DNA from: Rhizobiales bacterium GAS188
GTDB taxonomy: Bacteria > Pseudomonadota > Alphaproteobacteria > Rhizobiales > Beijerinckiaceae
Length of the DNA stretch: 64,000 nt
Reading direction: 5' to 3'
Assembly (NCBI GenBank): GCA_900104855.1
Contig: FNSS01000001.1
Span: 2,728,001-2,792,000, forward strand
Shown here: one piece after another, positions 52,486-61,054 of the stretch
Numbering within the stretch: the first letter of the stretch is position 1
Layout: every line of letters begins with the position of its first letter
The notes under the pieces: generated by a model
Told to the model about the DNA's origin: nothing
Databases searched by the model: none
What the model saw: only the letters and a program-made list of their open reading frames with translations
Translations under genes and position numbers: made by a program

Positions 52486-52656
52486 AGTGGGAGCGCGACC
52501 GTCTCGGTCGCCCTTCTTCCCAGCCGTGCTGACCTGCCCGTTCGCAAGAGCGGGCGGGACGCCCGCGATCACTGGGACCGCGACCGTCTCGGTCGCCCTT
52601 CTTCCCGGCGTGGAGGCCTGGCCGTGCCCAAGGGCGGGCGGGACGCCCGCGGTCCC
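52486..52656. repeat. Two tandem copies of the GCGGGCG/GCGACCG dispersed repeat
   Basis: Copy 1 spans about 52486-52574 and copy 2 about 52572-52656. Each has GCGACCGTCTCGGTCGC near the left end, CCTTCTTCCC, and GGGCGGGACGCCCGCG near the right end. The inverse copy is at 44241-44335. It lies between the divergent zapE and the ABC importer operon. The rest of the 364-bp gap shows no gene. Confidence 0.88.
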
Positions 52657-52815
52657 AGAGCGGACCCCAAAGCCTTGGGGCGACATCGAAACGTCATCGC
52701 AGCGACGTATTCCACCCGGGGACTTGCCGGGCTAGGATGGCGTGAAGCGCCGCGGATGAGGGACGGGTGGCCCGCCTCGCTAAGCGGCCGATGGGCAAGG
52801 GTTGGGAACAAGCAG

Positions 52816-53835
52816 TTGTCGCGCATCGCTGTTGAGCATCTGGTCAAGGATTTCGGCGAGCGCGCCGCGGTCAGCGACGTCTCCTTTTCGGTGGAGCACG
52901 GCTCGCTCTGCGTGCTGCTCGGGCCGTCGGGCTGCGGCAAATCCACCACATTGCGCCTGATCGCCGGGCTCGAGGAGCCGACTTCCGGGCGCATCGAGAT
53001 CGAGGGCCGCGACGTGACGCAGCTCCCCTCGCGGGACCGGCGCATCGCCATGGTGTTCCAGTCCTACGCGCTGTTTCCGCATCTTTCGGTGGCCCAGAAC
53101 ATCGTTTTCGGGCTCGAAGTGCGCGGCGTGCCGCGGGCCGAGCGCGAGACGCGTATGCGCAAGGTGGCCGAGCTGGTGGGGCTCACCTCTTATCTGGCGC
53201 GCAAGCCCGGCCAGCTCTCGGGCGGCCAGCGCCAGCGCGTGGCGCTGGCGCGCGCCATCGTCAGCGAGCAGCCGGTCTGCCTGATGGACGAGCCGCTTTC
53301 CAATCTCGACGCCAAGCTCCGCCATGAGATGCGGGTCGAGATCCGGGCACTGCAGCAACGCCTCGGCATGACCATGGTCTATGTGACCCATGACCAGATC
53401 GAGGCGATGACAATGGCCGATCAGGTCATCTTGATGAATGACGGGGCGATCGAGCAGACGGGCACGCCGGCCGAGCTCTATGAGCGCCCGGCCTCCATGT
53501 TCGCGGCACGCTTCATCGGCGCTCCTCCCATGAATCTGATCGAATCAGGGTCGGCCGGGGGCGAGGCCGGCATCGTCACCGGCGTGCGCGCCGAGGATAT
53601 GCGGCTGCGGCCGGCGACCGGCAATGGCAGCGACGCGGAGGTGGCGAGCGTGGAATATCTCGGCGCCGACACCATCGTCGGCCTCAAGGGCAAGTCCGGA
53701 GAGGCGATCGCGGTGCGCGTACAAGGCCGCACCGAAGCCCGCATCGGCGAGCGCGCCGGCTTCGCCTGGGACAGGACGCGCGAGCATCGCTTCGACCGCG
53801 CCTCGGGAAAGCGCATCGATGCGCCGGCAAACTGA
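52816..53835 (+). CDS. ugpC: ABC importer ATPase, UgpC/MalK type
   Basis: This CUT1-class ATPase has Walker A GPSGCGKSTTLRLIAGLEEP, the Q-loop MVFQSYALFPHLSV, signature [15 protein letters not shown], Walker B VCLMDEPLSNLDAKL and an H-loop VTHDQIEAM. A C-terminal TOBE/OB region follows (GVRAEDMRLRP, VEYLGADTIVGL). The UgpC/MalK resemblance is clear. The start is uncertain. TTG at 52816 gives the family N-terminus (SRIAVEHLVKDFGE), while in-frame ATGs at 52756 and 52624 add unlike residues. It heads an operon with two binding proteins and two permeases. Confidence 0.92.
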   Translation: MSRIAVEHLVKDFGERAAVSDVSFSVEHGSLCVLLGPSGCGKSTTLRLIAGLEEPTSGRIEIEGRDVTQLPSRDRRIAMVFQSYALFPHLSVAQNIVFGLEVRGVPRAERETRMRKVAELVGLTSYLARKPGQLSGGQRQRVALARAIVSEQPVCLMDEPLSNLDAKLRHEMRVEIRALQQRLGMTMVYVTHDQIEAMTMADQVILMNDGAIEQTGTPAELYERPASMFAARFIGAPPMNLIESGSAGGEAGIVTGVRAEDMRLRPATGNGSDAEVASVEYLGADTIVGLKGKSGEAIAVRVQGRTEARIGERAGFAWDRTREHRFDRASGKRIDAPAN

Positions 53836-53944
53836 CGTGCCAAATTGAAGTGACTCGCCAAATTGAGGTGACCAAGTTGACCTGACTGGCAAGCCCGCCC
53901 GCGACCAGCATTGCGACATGACCGAACGAGACAGGAAGAGATCC

Positions 53945-55237
53945 ATGACCAGCTTCACCCGTCGCATCGCTCTTGCGGCCATGATCGCCGGAGGCGTCGG
54001 GCTCAGCCTGGCGCAGGCCCGCGCCGAAACCCAGATCAGCTTCTACTATCCGGTCGCGGTCGGCGGCCCGGTGACCAAGCTGGTCGACGGCATGGTGGCG
54101 GAGTTCGAGAAGGGCAATCCCGGCATCCGGGTGAAGCCGATCTATTCCGGCTCGTATCAGGATACGATCACCAAGATCCTGACCGCGCTCAAGGGCGGCG
54201 ATGCACCGCAAGTCGCGGTGGCGCTCTCGACCGACATGTTCACCCTGATCGATGAGGACGCCATCATCCCGTTCGATGAGGTGGTGAAGGGCGCGGACGG
54301 CAAGGCCTGGTTTTCGAGCTTCTATCCGGGCTTCATGGAGAACAGCCAGACGGGCGGCAAAACCTGGGGAATCCCGTTCCAGCGCTCGACCGTGGTGCTC
54401 TACTGGAACAAGGAGGCCTTCAAGGAAGCCGGCCTCGATCCGGACAAGGCGCCGGCGACCTGGGAGGAGATGCGCGACTTCGCCAAGAAGCTGACGAAGC
54501 GCGACGCGTCCGGCAACGTCACGCAATGGGGGATCGAGATTCCGTCTTCCGGCTTTCCCTATTGGTTGTTCCAGGGCCTCACCACGGAAGCCGGCGCCGT
54601 TCTCATGAATGCCGAGGGCACCAAGACCGCCTTCGACAATCAAGGGGTGGTCGAGGCGCTGCAATATTGGGTCGACCTGTCGCGGACGGACAAGACGCAC
54701 CCGCCGGGCATCGTCGAATGGGGCACGACTCCGAAGGACTTCTTCGAGAAGAAGACCGCGATGATGTGGACCACCACCGGCAATCTCACCAACGTCAAGG
54801 AGAACGCCAAATTCCCCTTCGGCGTCGCCATGCTGCCGGCGAAGGCCCGGCGCGGCTCGCCGACCGGGGGCGGCAATTTCTACCTCTTCAAGAAATCGAC
54901 GCCCGAGCAGCAGGCGGCGGCGGTGAAATTCGTCGGGTTCATGACGTCGCCGGAGCAGGCAGCAAGCTGGTCGATCGCGACGGGCTATGTGGCGACCTCG
55001 CCCGCCGCTTTCGAGACCAAGGCGTTGAAGGAATATCTCTCGACCTTCCCGCCGGCGGCGGTGGCGCGCGACCAGCTGCAATATGCGGTGGCCGAGTTCT
55101 CGACGCATGACAATCAGCGCGTCGTGAAGGCCTTGAACGACAATCTCCAGGCGGCGCTCAACGGCACGAAATCGCCGGCCCAGGCAATGAAGGACGCGCA
55201 GACCGAGGCCGACCGGCTGCTGAAGTCATATCAATGA
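53945..55237 (+). CDS. Extracellular solute-binding protein, UgpB-like (first copy)
   Basis: This 430-residue family-1 solute-binding protein has a signal peptide (MTSFTRRIALAAMIAGG to ARA). The mature protein starts ETQISFYYPVAVGGPVTKLV, then VKPIYSGSYQDTITKI and LYWNKEAFKEAGLDPDKAP. The late block GGGNFYLFKKST with FVGFMTSPEQAASWSIATGYV is typical of UgpB relatives, which bind glycerol 3-phosphate and glycerophosphodiesters. AGGAAGAG precedes the ATG at 53945. The next gene encodes a close paralogue. The ligand is an inference. Confidence 0.9.
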   Translation: MTSFTRRIALAAMIAGGVGLSLAQARAETQISFYYPVAVGGPVTKLVDGMVAEFEKGNPGIRVKPIYSGSYQDTITKILTALKGGDAPQVAVALSTDMFTLIDEDAIIPFDEVVKGADGKAWFSSFYPGFMENSQTGGKTWGIPFQRSTVVLYWNKEAFKEAGLDPDKAPATWEEMRDFAKKLTKRDASGNVTQWGIEIPSSGFPYWLFQGLTTEAGAVLMNAEGTKTAFDNQGVVEALQYWVDLSRTDKTHPPGIVEWGTTPKDFFEKKTAMMWTTTGNLTNVKENAKFPFGVAMLPAKARRGSPTGGGNFYLFKKSTPEQQAAAVKFVGFMTSPEQAASWSIATGYVATSPAAFETKALKEYLSTFPPAAVARDQLQYAVAEFSTHDNQRVVKALNDNLQAALNGTKSPAQAMKDAQTEADRLLKSYQ

Positions 55238-55361
55238 GACTTTTCGCCGGAGCTTTCGCGAGTGGAGTTTTCGCCAGTCTTGGCGAGTAGGGGGGACCCG
55301 GCGCAAAGGATCGAAAGCGACGAAGCTGACCAGACGAACGACAAGAGGAGGCTAAACCCCA

Positions 55362-56669
55362 ATGACAATGTCCACTCGGACGACCATCACCCGCCGCACC
55401 GCCGTCGCATCCGGTCTCGCGCTTGCCGCGGCCAAGGCCGTGCCGGCACGCGCCGCCGATATGGAGATCAGGTTCTATTACCCGATCGCCGTCTCGGGAC
55501 CGATCACCAAGCTGATCGACGGCTACGGAGCCGATTTCGAGAAGGAGAACCCGGGCGTCAAGATCAAGCCGATCTATGCCGGCGACTATGTGCAGACGAT
55601 CGGCAAGGCGCTGATCGCCGTGAAGGGCGGCGACATTCCCGAATGCGCCATCCTGCTCGCCGCCGATATCATGACGCTCACCGACGAGAACGCCGTCATC
55701 GCGCTCGATGATCTCGTCAAGACGCCGGAGGACAAGGCCTGGTTCGAGAGCTTCTATCCGGCCTTCATGGAGAATGCCCGCCTGAAGGGCAAAACCTATG
55801 CGATCCCCTTCCAGCGCTCGACGCCGGTGCTCTACTGGAACAAGGCGGCCTTCCAGGAAGCCGGGCTCGATCCGGAGAAAGGGCCGTCGACCTGGCAGGA
55901 AATGCTGGATTTCGCCAAGAAGCTCACCAAGAAGGATGCGAGCGGCAACGTCACCCAATGGGGGCTCGAGATCCCTTCCGACGGCAATACCTCCTGGCTG
56001 TTCACCGGCCTGACCACAGGTAGCGGCGTGCGCCTCATGAACGCCGACGGCAACAAGACGGTGTTCGACGATCCGCGCGTCGTCGAGGCCCTGCAATTCT
56101 ATCTCGATCTCTCCAAGGTGCATGGCGTGCAGCCTCCCGGATTGACCTCCTGGGGGACGGCGCCGCGCGACTTCCTGGAGAAGAAGCTCGCCATGATCTG
56201 GCAGACGACCGGCAACCTCACCAACATCAAGACCAATGCCAGCTTCCCGTTCGGCGTCGGCTTGCTGCCCAAGAAAGCGCAATTCGGCGCGCCGACCGGC
56301 GGCGGCAATTTCTACATCTTCAAGGGCATCGCGCCCGAGAAGCAGGCGATGGCCTTCAAATTCGTGAAGTTCATGACGCAGCCCGAGCGTGCCGCCGCCT
56401 GGTCGATCGCCACTGGTTATGTGGCGACCTCGCCGGCCGCCTATGCGACCGATGTGATGAAGGCCTATATCGGCGGCTTCCCACAGGCCGCGGTGGCGCG
56501 CGACCAGCTGCAATATGCGGTGCCGGAGATCACCGTGCATGACGGCCAGCGCGTCATGAAGGCGTTCAACGACAATCTGCAGGCGGCGCTCACCGGCGGC
56601 AAGACGCCGGAAGCCGCCATGAAGGATGCGCAGCGCGAGGCCGACCGCATCCTCAAGGACTACACCTGA
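55362..56669 (+). CDS. Extracellular solute-binding protein, UgpB-like (second copy)
   Basis: This 435-residue paralogue of the preceding gene is aligned with it over the full length, with more than half of the residues identical by eye. Shared blocks include YYPIAVSGPITKLIDG, IPFQRSTPVLYWNK, KDASGNVTQWGLEIPSDG and WSIATGYVATSPAAYA. The signal is twin-arginine-like (ITRRTAVASGLALAA). GAGGAGG precedes the start. ATG at 55362 or 55368 may be used. The ligand-site loops differ between the copies, e.g. ATM.LTDE for MFTLIDED and DGNTSWLFTG for SGFPYWLFQG, so ligands may differ. Confidence 0.9.
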   Translation: MTMSTRTTITRRTAVASGLALAAAKAVPARAADMEIRFYYPIAVSGPITKLIDGYGADFEKENPGVKIKPIYAGDYVQTIGKALIAVKGGDIPECAILLAADIMTLTDENAVIALDDLVKTPEDKAWFESFYPAFMENARLKGKTYAIPFQRSTPVLYWNKAAFQEAGLDPEKGPSTWQEMLDFAKKLTKKDASGNVTQWGLEIPSDGNTSWLFTGLTTGSGVRLMNADGNKTVFDDPRVVEALQFYLDLSKVHGVQPPGLTSWGTAPRDFLEKKLAMIWQTTGNLTNIKTNASFPFGVGLLPKKAQFGAPTGGGNFYIFKGIAPEKQAMAFKFVKFMTQPERAAAWSIATGYVATSPAAYATDVMKAYIGGFPQAAVARDQLQYAVPEITVHDGQRVMKAFNDNLQAALTGGKTPEAAMKDAQREADRILKDYT

Positions 56670-56691
56670 GGCCTTGGCGGACGCTTAAGTC

Positions 56692-57687
56692 ATGGTCGAC
56701 CAGCCGGTGAGGCGCGACAGCGTCGTCCCGCCCAGCCCCGCGACGCAGGGGTGGACGGGGCAGCGTGCCGCGGCGGCGCAAGGCGAGCCCGCCCGGCGCG
56801 GCGGGCTCGGCAAGCTGTTCCCGCGCCGCAGCGTCGAAGCCTGGCTGCTGCTCCTGCCATCGATCGTGCTGCTCGCGACCTTCACGCATATCCCGATCAT
56901 CTCGACCCTGATCGACAGCTTCTATTCGACACCGAAGGCCAACCGGCCCTCGCGCTTCGTCGGCCTCGCCAATTACGACGACATGTTCGCCGACCCGATC
57001 TTCTGGAAATCGCTGATCAACAACTTCATCTACGCGCTCGGCACCATCCCGCTCTCGGTCGCCATCGCGCTGGCCATGGCGATCTTCGTCAACGGCCGGT
57101 TGCCGGGCCGCGCCCTGTTGCGCATGGCCTATTTCACCCCGACCGTGCTGCCGATGATCGCGGTCGCCAATATCTGGCTGTTCTTCTACACGCCGAGCTA
57201 CGGCCTGCTCGACCAGATCGCCAAGGTCTTCGGCGGCCACGCCACCAATTGGCTCGGCTCGCAATCGACGGCGCTCGGCGCCATCATGGTCGTGACCGTG
57301 TGGAAGGAAGCCGGCTTCTTCATGATCTTTTATCTGGCGGCGCTGCAGCAGATCCCGCCCGACCTCAAGGAAGCAGCCGACATCGAAGGCGCCTCGCGCT
57401 TCACCTTCTTCCGCCGCGTCACCTGGCCGCTGCTCATGCCGGTGACGTTGTTCATCCTGGTCAATGCCGTCATCAACGCCTTCCGCACCGTCGACCACAT
57501 CTTCATCATGACGGGAGGCGGGCCGGACAACGCCACCAATGTGCTGCTCTTCCACATCTACGAGATCGGCTTCAAGTTCTGGGACCAGGGCTATGCGACG
57601 GCCTTGACGATGGTGCTGCTGGCGATCCTCGGCGGGCTGGCTCTGGTGCAGTTCCTGACGGCCGGCCGCAAGGTGCATTACCAATGA
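56692..57687 (+). CDS. ABC importer permease, UgpA-like
   Basis: This 331-residue CUT1 permease has about six membrane helices, after a Pro/Arg-rich cytoplasmic N-terminal tail of about 45 residues. The EAA loop is ADIEGASRFTFFRRVTWPLL. The gene ends in the ATGA overlap with the second permease. It follows the second binding protein by 22 bp. With UgpC and the second permease it should form the complete membrane complex. Confidence 0.93.
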   Translation: MVDQPVRRDSVVPPSPATQGWTGQRAAAAQGEPARRGGLGKLFPRRSVEAWLLLLPSIVLLATFTHIPIISTLIDSFYSTPKANRPSRFVGLANYDDMFADPIFWKSLINNFIYALGTIPLSVAIALAMAIFVNGRLPGRALLRMAYFTPTVLPMIAVANIWLFFYTPSYGLLDQIAKVFGGHATNWLGSQSTALGAIMVVTVWKEAGFFMIFYLAALQQIPPDLKEAADIEGASRFTFFRRVTWPLLMPVTLFILVNAVINAFRTVDHIFIMTGGGPDNATNVLLFHIYEIGFKFWDQGYATALTMVLLAILGGLALVQFLTAGRKVHYQ

Positions 57688-58511
57688 GCGCGGTCGATCG
57701 CTCACCGCCGCTGGCGCATGCGCTCGAGACCGCGGCCGCCTGGGCGCTCGGCCTGTTCTGGCTGGCGCCGCTGCTCTACGCGATCTGGACCGCCTTCCAT
57801 CCGGCGCTTTACGCCACGCATTTCGATCTATTGGCGCCGTTGACGCTCGAGAATCTCGACCGCGCCTGGCATGCGGCGCCCTTCGCGCGCTACTTCCTCA
57901 ACACCATCATCCTGGTGACGATGATCGTCGGCGCCCAATGCGTGTTGTGTACGCTCGCCGCCTTCGCCTTCGCGCGCTTCGAGTTCCGCGGCCGCAACCT
58001 GCTCTTCGCGCTGGTACTGATCCAGCTGATGATCGCGCCCGAGATCCTGGCGGTCGCCAATTACCAGACGGTGAGGGCGCTCGGCTTCGTCGACACGCTG
58101 GTCGGCGTCGCGCTGCCCTACCTCACCTCAGCCTTCGGCATCTTCCTGTTGCGCCAGGCCTTTCTCGGCGTGCCCAAGGATCTCGAGGAGGCGGCCCGCA
58201 TCGAGGGCTGCGGCACGCTCGGCGTCCTGTGGCGCGTCTATGTGCCTTTGGCGCGCCCCATCTATCTCGCCTATGGGCTGGTGCAGGTGAGCTTCCACTG
58301 GAACAACTTCCTGTGGCCGCTGATCATCACCAATTCGGTGGAGACGCGTCCGCTGACGGTCGGCCTCTCTGTGTTCTCCTCCACCGATCAGGGCATCGAC
58401 TGGTCGGTGATCACGGCCGCGACCATCATGACCTCGGGGCCGCTGCTGATCGGCTTCCTGCTCTTCCAGCGCCAATTCGTGCAGAGCTTCATGCGGGCCG
58501 GCATCAAGTGA
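57684..58511 (+). CDS. ABC importer permease, UgpE-like
   Basis: This 275-residue CUT1 permease has six helices, the first near 18-38 (AWALGLFWLAPLLYAIW). The EAA loop is EEAARIEGCGTLGVLWRVYVPLARPIY. It starts at ATG 57684, overlapping the previous stop by 4 bp. It is the last gene of the importer. The ynbA-like gene starts 71 bp downstream on the same strand, with no clear terminator between. Confidence 0.93.
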   Translation: MSAVDRSPPLAHALETAAAWALGLFWLAPLLYAIWTAFHPALYATHFDLLAPLTLENLDRAWHAAPFARYFLNTIILVTMIVGAQCVLCTLAAFAFARFEFRGRNLLFALVLIQLMIAPEILAVANYQTVRALGFVDTLVGVALPYLTSAFGIFLLRQAFLGVPKDLEEAARIEGCGTLGVLWRVYVPLARPIYLAYGLVQVSFHWNNFLWPLIITNSVETRPLTVGLSVFSSTDQGIDWSVITAATIMTSGPLLIGFLLFQRQFVQSFMRAGIK

Positions 58512-58582
58512 AGCTTGCGCTCTCTTTGCCTGAATCTCGGCCTCGTGCTTGAAACGGCGCGGGATCCGAGGGGGCGAGGTGT

Positions 58583-59182
58583 ATGACCCTTTATGAGCTG
58601 AAGCCGCGTTTCCAGGCGCTGCTGCGGCCACTTGCGGCCCGCCTTGCTGGCGGCGGCGTCACGGCGAATGCGGTGACCTTGACGGCGGCGCTCGGCTCCG
58701 TGCTGCTCGGCCTTGCGCTGTGCCGCTGGCCGGAGCAGCGCGCCCTCTTCCTGCTCCTGCCCGTCTGGCTGTTCATCCGCATGGCGCTCAACGCCATCGA
58801 CGGCATGCTGGCGCGCGAATTCGGGCAGAAGAGCCGGCTCGGCGCCTATCTGAACGAGCTCTGCGACGTCGTCTCGGATGCGGCGCTCAGCCTTCCCTTC
58901 TGTTTCATCGCCCCCTTCCGGCCGGCCGAGGTCGTGGTCGTGGTGCTGCTCGCCCTGATCGCCGAATATGCGGGTGTGATGGCGCCGCTGATCGGCGCCG
59001 AGCGCCGCTATGACGGGCCGCTCGGCAAAAGCGACCGTGCCCTGGTCTTCGGGGCGCTGGGGCTCTGGACCGGGCTTCGCTTGCCGATGCCGGATCTGCT
59101 GCACTGGCTGATGCCGCTCATGGGTATTTTGTTAGCCGCCACCATTTGGAACCGCGTGCGCCGGGGAATCGCCCAGATTTGA
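58583..59182 (+). CDS. ynbA: CDP-alcohol phosphatidyltransferase, YnbA type
   Basis: This inner-membrane enzyme of 199 residues is in the CDP-alcohol phosphatidyltransferase family, close in length and N-terminus (MTLYELKPRFQALLRP) to E. coli YnbA. It should place a headgroup alcohol on CDP-diacylglycerol. The catalytic motif is altered: N70-A-I-D73-G-M-L-A-R, then G87, N91, D95 and D99. Two of the four metal-binding aspartates are therefore Asn, as I recall for YnbA-type proteins in general. GGGGGCGAGG lies before the ATG. It opens the ynb-like operon. The headgroup is unknown. Confidence 0.92.
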   Translation: MTLYELKPRFQALLRPLAARLAGGGVTANAVTLTAALGSVLLGLALCRWPEQRALFLLLPVWLFIRMALNAIDGMLAREFGQKSRLGAYLNELCDVVSDAALSLPFCFIAPFRPAEVVVVVLLALIAEYAGVMAPLIGAERRYDGPLGKSDRALVFGALGLWTGLRLPMPDLLHWLMPLMGILLAATIWNRVRRGIAQI

Positions 59183-59269
59183 AGCGCATGAGCTGATCCA
59201 CTGCGTGGCGGACGGAATAGCGCTCGGCGCTGGCAAGTTCGTCGAGGCGAGCCGAAGAGGCGTTGAGCG

Positions 59270-61054
59270 ATGCGGCAGGCGCAAGAGCGGAATTTCACGA
59301 CGCATGACGGCGTCGAGCTCTTCTATCGGCTCTGGCCGGCGCTGACCGACAAGCCGCGCGGCGCCATCCTGCTCTTCCATCGCGGCCATGAGCATGGGCA
59401 GCGCATGGCGCATCTGGTCGACGAGCTGAACCTTAAGGACTTCGCCTTCTACGCCTGGGACGCGCGCGGCCATGGCCGTTCCCCTGGCGAACGCGGCTTC
59501 TCGCCCTCATTCGCGGTGAGCGTGCGCGACGTGCAGAACTTCGTCGATCATGTGGCCGAAACCGACGGCGTCGCCGTCGCCGACATGGCGGTGATCGCCC
59601 AATCGGTCGGCGCCGTGCTGATCGCGACCTGGGCCCATGACTATGCGCCGCGCATAAGGGCGATGGTGCTCGCTTCGCCGGCCTTCTCGGTGAAGCTCTA
59701 TGTGCCCTTCGCCCGCCTGGCGCTGCAGCTCAAGCGCAAATGGCGCGGCAATTTCTTCGTCAATTCCTATGTCAAGCCGCGCCTGCTCACGCATGACGCG
59801 CAACGCATCGCTTCCTATCGGAGCGATCCGCTGATCACTCGGGCGATCTCGGCCGATATCCTGCTCGGCCTCTACGAGGCGGGAGAGCGTGTGGTCACCG
59901 ATGCGCGCGCCATCACCATCCCGACGCAGCTGCTGATCTCGGGCTCGGATTGGGTGGTGCATCATTCGCCGCAGCACCGATTCTTCGTCAATCTCGGCGC
60001 CAGGGTGAAGGAGCGCCATGTGCTCAAAGGCTTCTTCCACGACACGCTCGGCGAGCGCGACCGTGCGGACGCGGTCGACAAGGCGCGGCGCTTCATCCTC
60101 GAGCAATTCGACGCGCTCGCGCCGCGGCTCAGCCTGCTCGATGCCGACAAGGCGAACTATACGCGCAATGAGGCCGACGACCTCGCCTCACCCTTGCCGG
60201 CCTTGTCGCCGCGCGGCCTCTACTGGGCGGCGACGCGGCTCGGCCTGAAGCTCGGCGGCCTGGTGTCGAAGGGCATCGCGCTCGGCCATCGCACCGGCTT
60301 CGATTCCGGCTCGACCCTCGATTATGTCTACCGCAACACGCCGTCGGGGCTCGGCGCCGTCGGGCGCGCCGCCGACAGGGCCTATCTCGACAGCATCGGC
60401 TGGCGCGGCATCCGCCAGCGCAAGCGCAATGCCGAGGAATTGATCGGCATCGCCATGGAGAAGCTGCGCGCTGGGGCTAAGCCCGTGCGCGTCCTCGACA
60501 TCGCGGCCGGCCATGGACGCTATGTGCTCGAGGCGCTGGCCGAAGGCGGCCCTAAGCCCGATTCCATCCTGTTGCGCGACTATAGCGATCTCAATGTCGA
60601 GAGCGGCACGAAGCTGATCGCCGAGAAGGGCCTTTCCGATATCGCGGGGTTCCGCAAAGGCGACGCCTTCGACCGCGCCGATCTCGCCGCCATCTCGCCG
60701 AGGCCGACGCTCGCCATCGTCTCGGGCCTCTACGAGCTTTTCCCCGACAACGACATGATCCGCGCCTCGCTTTCGGGCCTCGCCGAGGTGGTCGAGCCCG
60801 GCGCTTATCTCGTTTACACCAACCAGCCCTGGCACCCGCAGCTCGAGATGATCGCGCGGGCGCTGACCTCGCATCGCGGCGGGCAGGCTTGGGTGATGCG
60901 CCGGCGCAGCCAGGCCGAAATGGACGAGCTCGTGGCCGCGGCGGGCTTCCGCAAGCTCACCCAGCGCATCGACGAATGGGGCATCTTCACCGTCTCGCTG
61001 GCGCTGCGAGAGGATGCGAGCCGCGAGGATCCCGACGGGAAGAGCGAAGCTTGA
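59270..61054 (+). CDS. ynbC: Two-domain alpha/beta hydrolase-methyltransferase, YnbC type
   Basis: This 594-residue protein matches E. coli YnbC in size and plan. The N-terminal alpha/beta hydrolase (monoacylglycerol-lipase like) has Ser112 in IAQSVGAVL, Asp227 in SGSDWVV and His257 in GFFHDTLGE. The C-terminal half (about 380-580) is a class I methyltransferase with VLDIAAGHGRYVLEAL (408-423) as the SAM-binding strand-loop. It follows ynbA by 87 bp and its stop overlaps the next start. The hydrolase may act on a lipid ester and the methyltransferase on a headgroup, but neither substrate is known. Confidence 0.92.
   Translation: MRQAQERNFTTHDGVELFYRLWPALTDKPRGAILLFHRGHEHGQRMAHLVDELNLKDFAFYAWDARGHGRSPGERGFSPSFAVSVRDVQNFVDHVAETDGVAVADMAVIAQSVGAVLIATWAHDYAPRIRAMVLASPAFSVKLYVPFARLALQLKRKWRGNFFVNSYVKPRLLTHDAQRIASYRSDPLITRAISADILLGLYEAGERVVTDARAITIPTQLLISGSDWVVHHSPQHRFFVNLGARVKERHVLKGFFHDTLGERDRADAVDKARRFILEQFDALAPRLSLLDADKANYTRNEADDLASPLPALSPRGLYWAATRLGLKLGGLVSKGIALGHRTGFDSGSTLDYVYRNTPSGLGAVGRAADRAYLDSIGWRGIRQRKRNAEELIGIAMEKLRAGAKPVRVLDIAAGHGRYVLEALAEGGPKPDSILLRDYSDLNVESGTKLIAEKGLSDIAGFRKGDAFDRADLAAISPRPTLAIVSGLYELFPDNDMIRASLSGLAEVVEPGAYLVYTNQPWHPQLEMIARALTSHRGGQAWVMRRRSQAEMDELVAAAGFRKLTQRIDEWGIFTVSLALREDASREDPDGKSEA

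Noticed and set aside
56751-58511. A 586-codon frame spanning both permeases
   Set aside because: Up to about 57683 it is the wrong frame of the first permease. Only the part from 57684 codes, for the second permease, so this is not a fusion.
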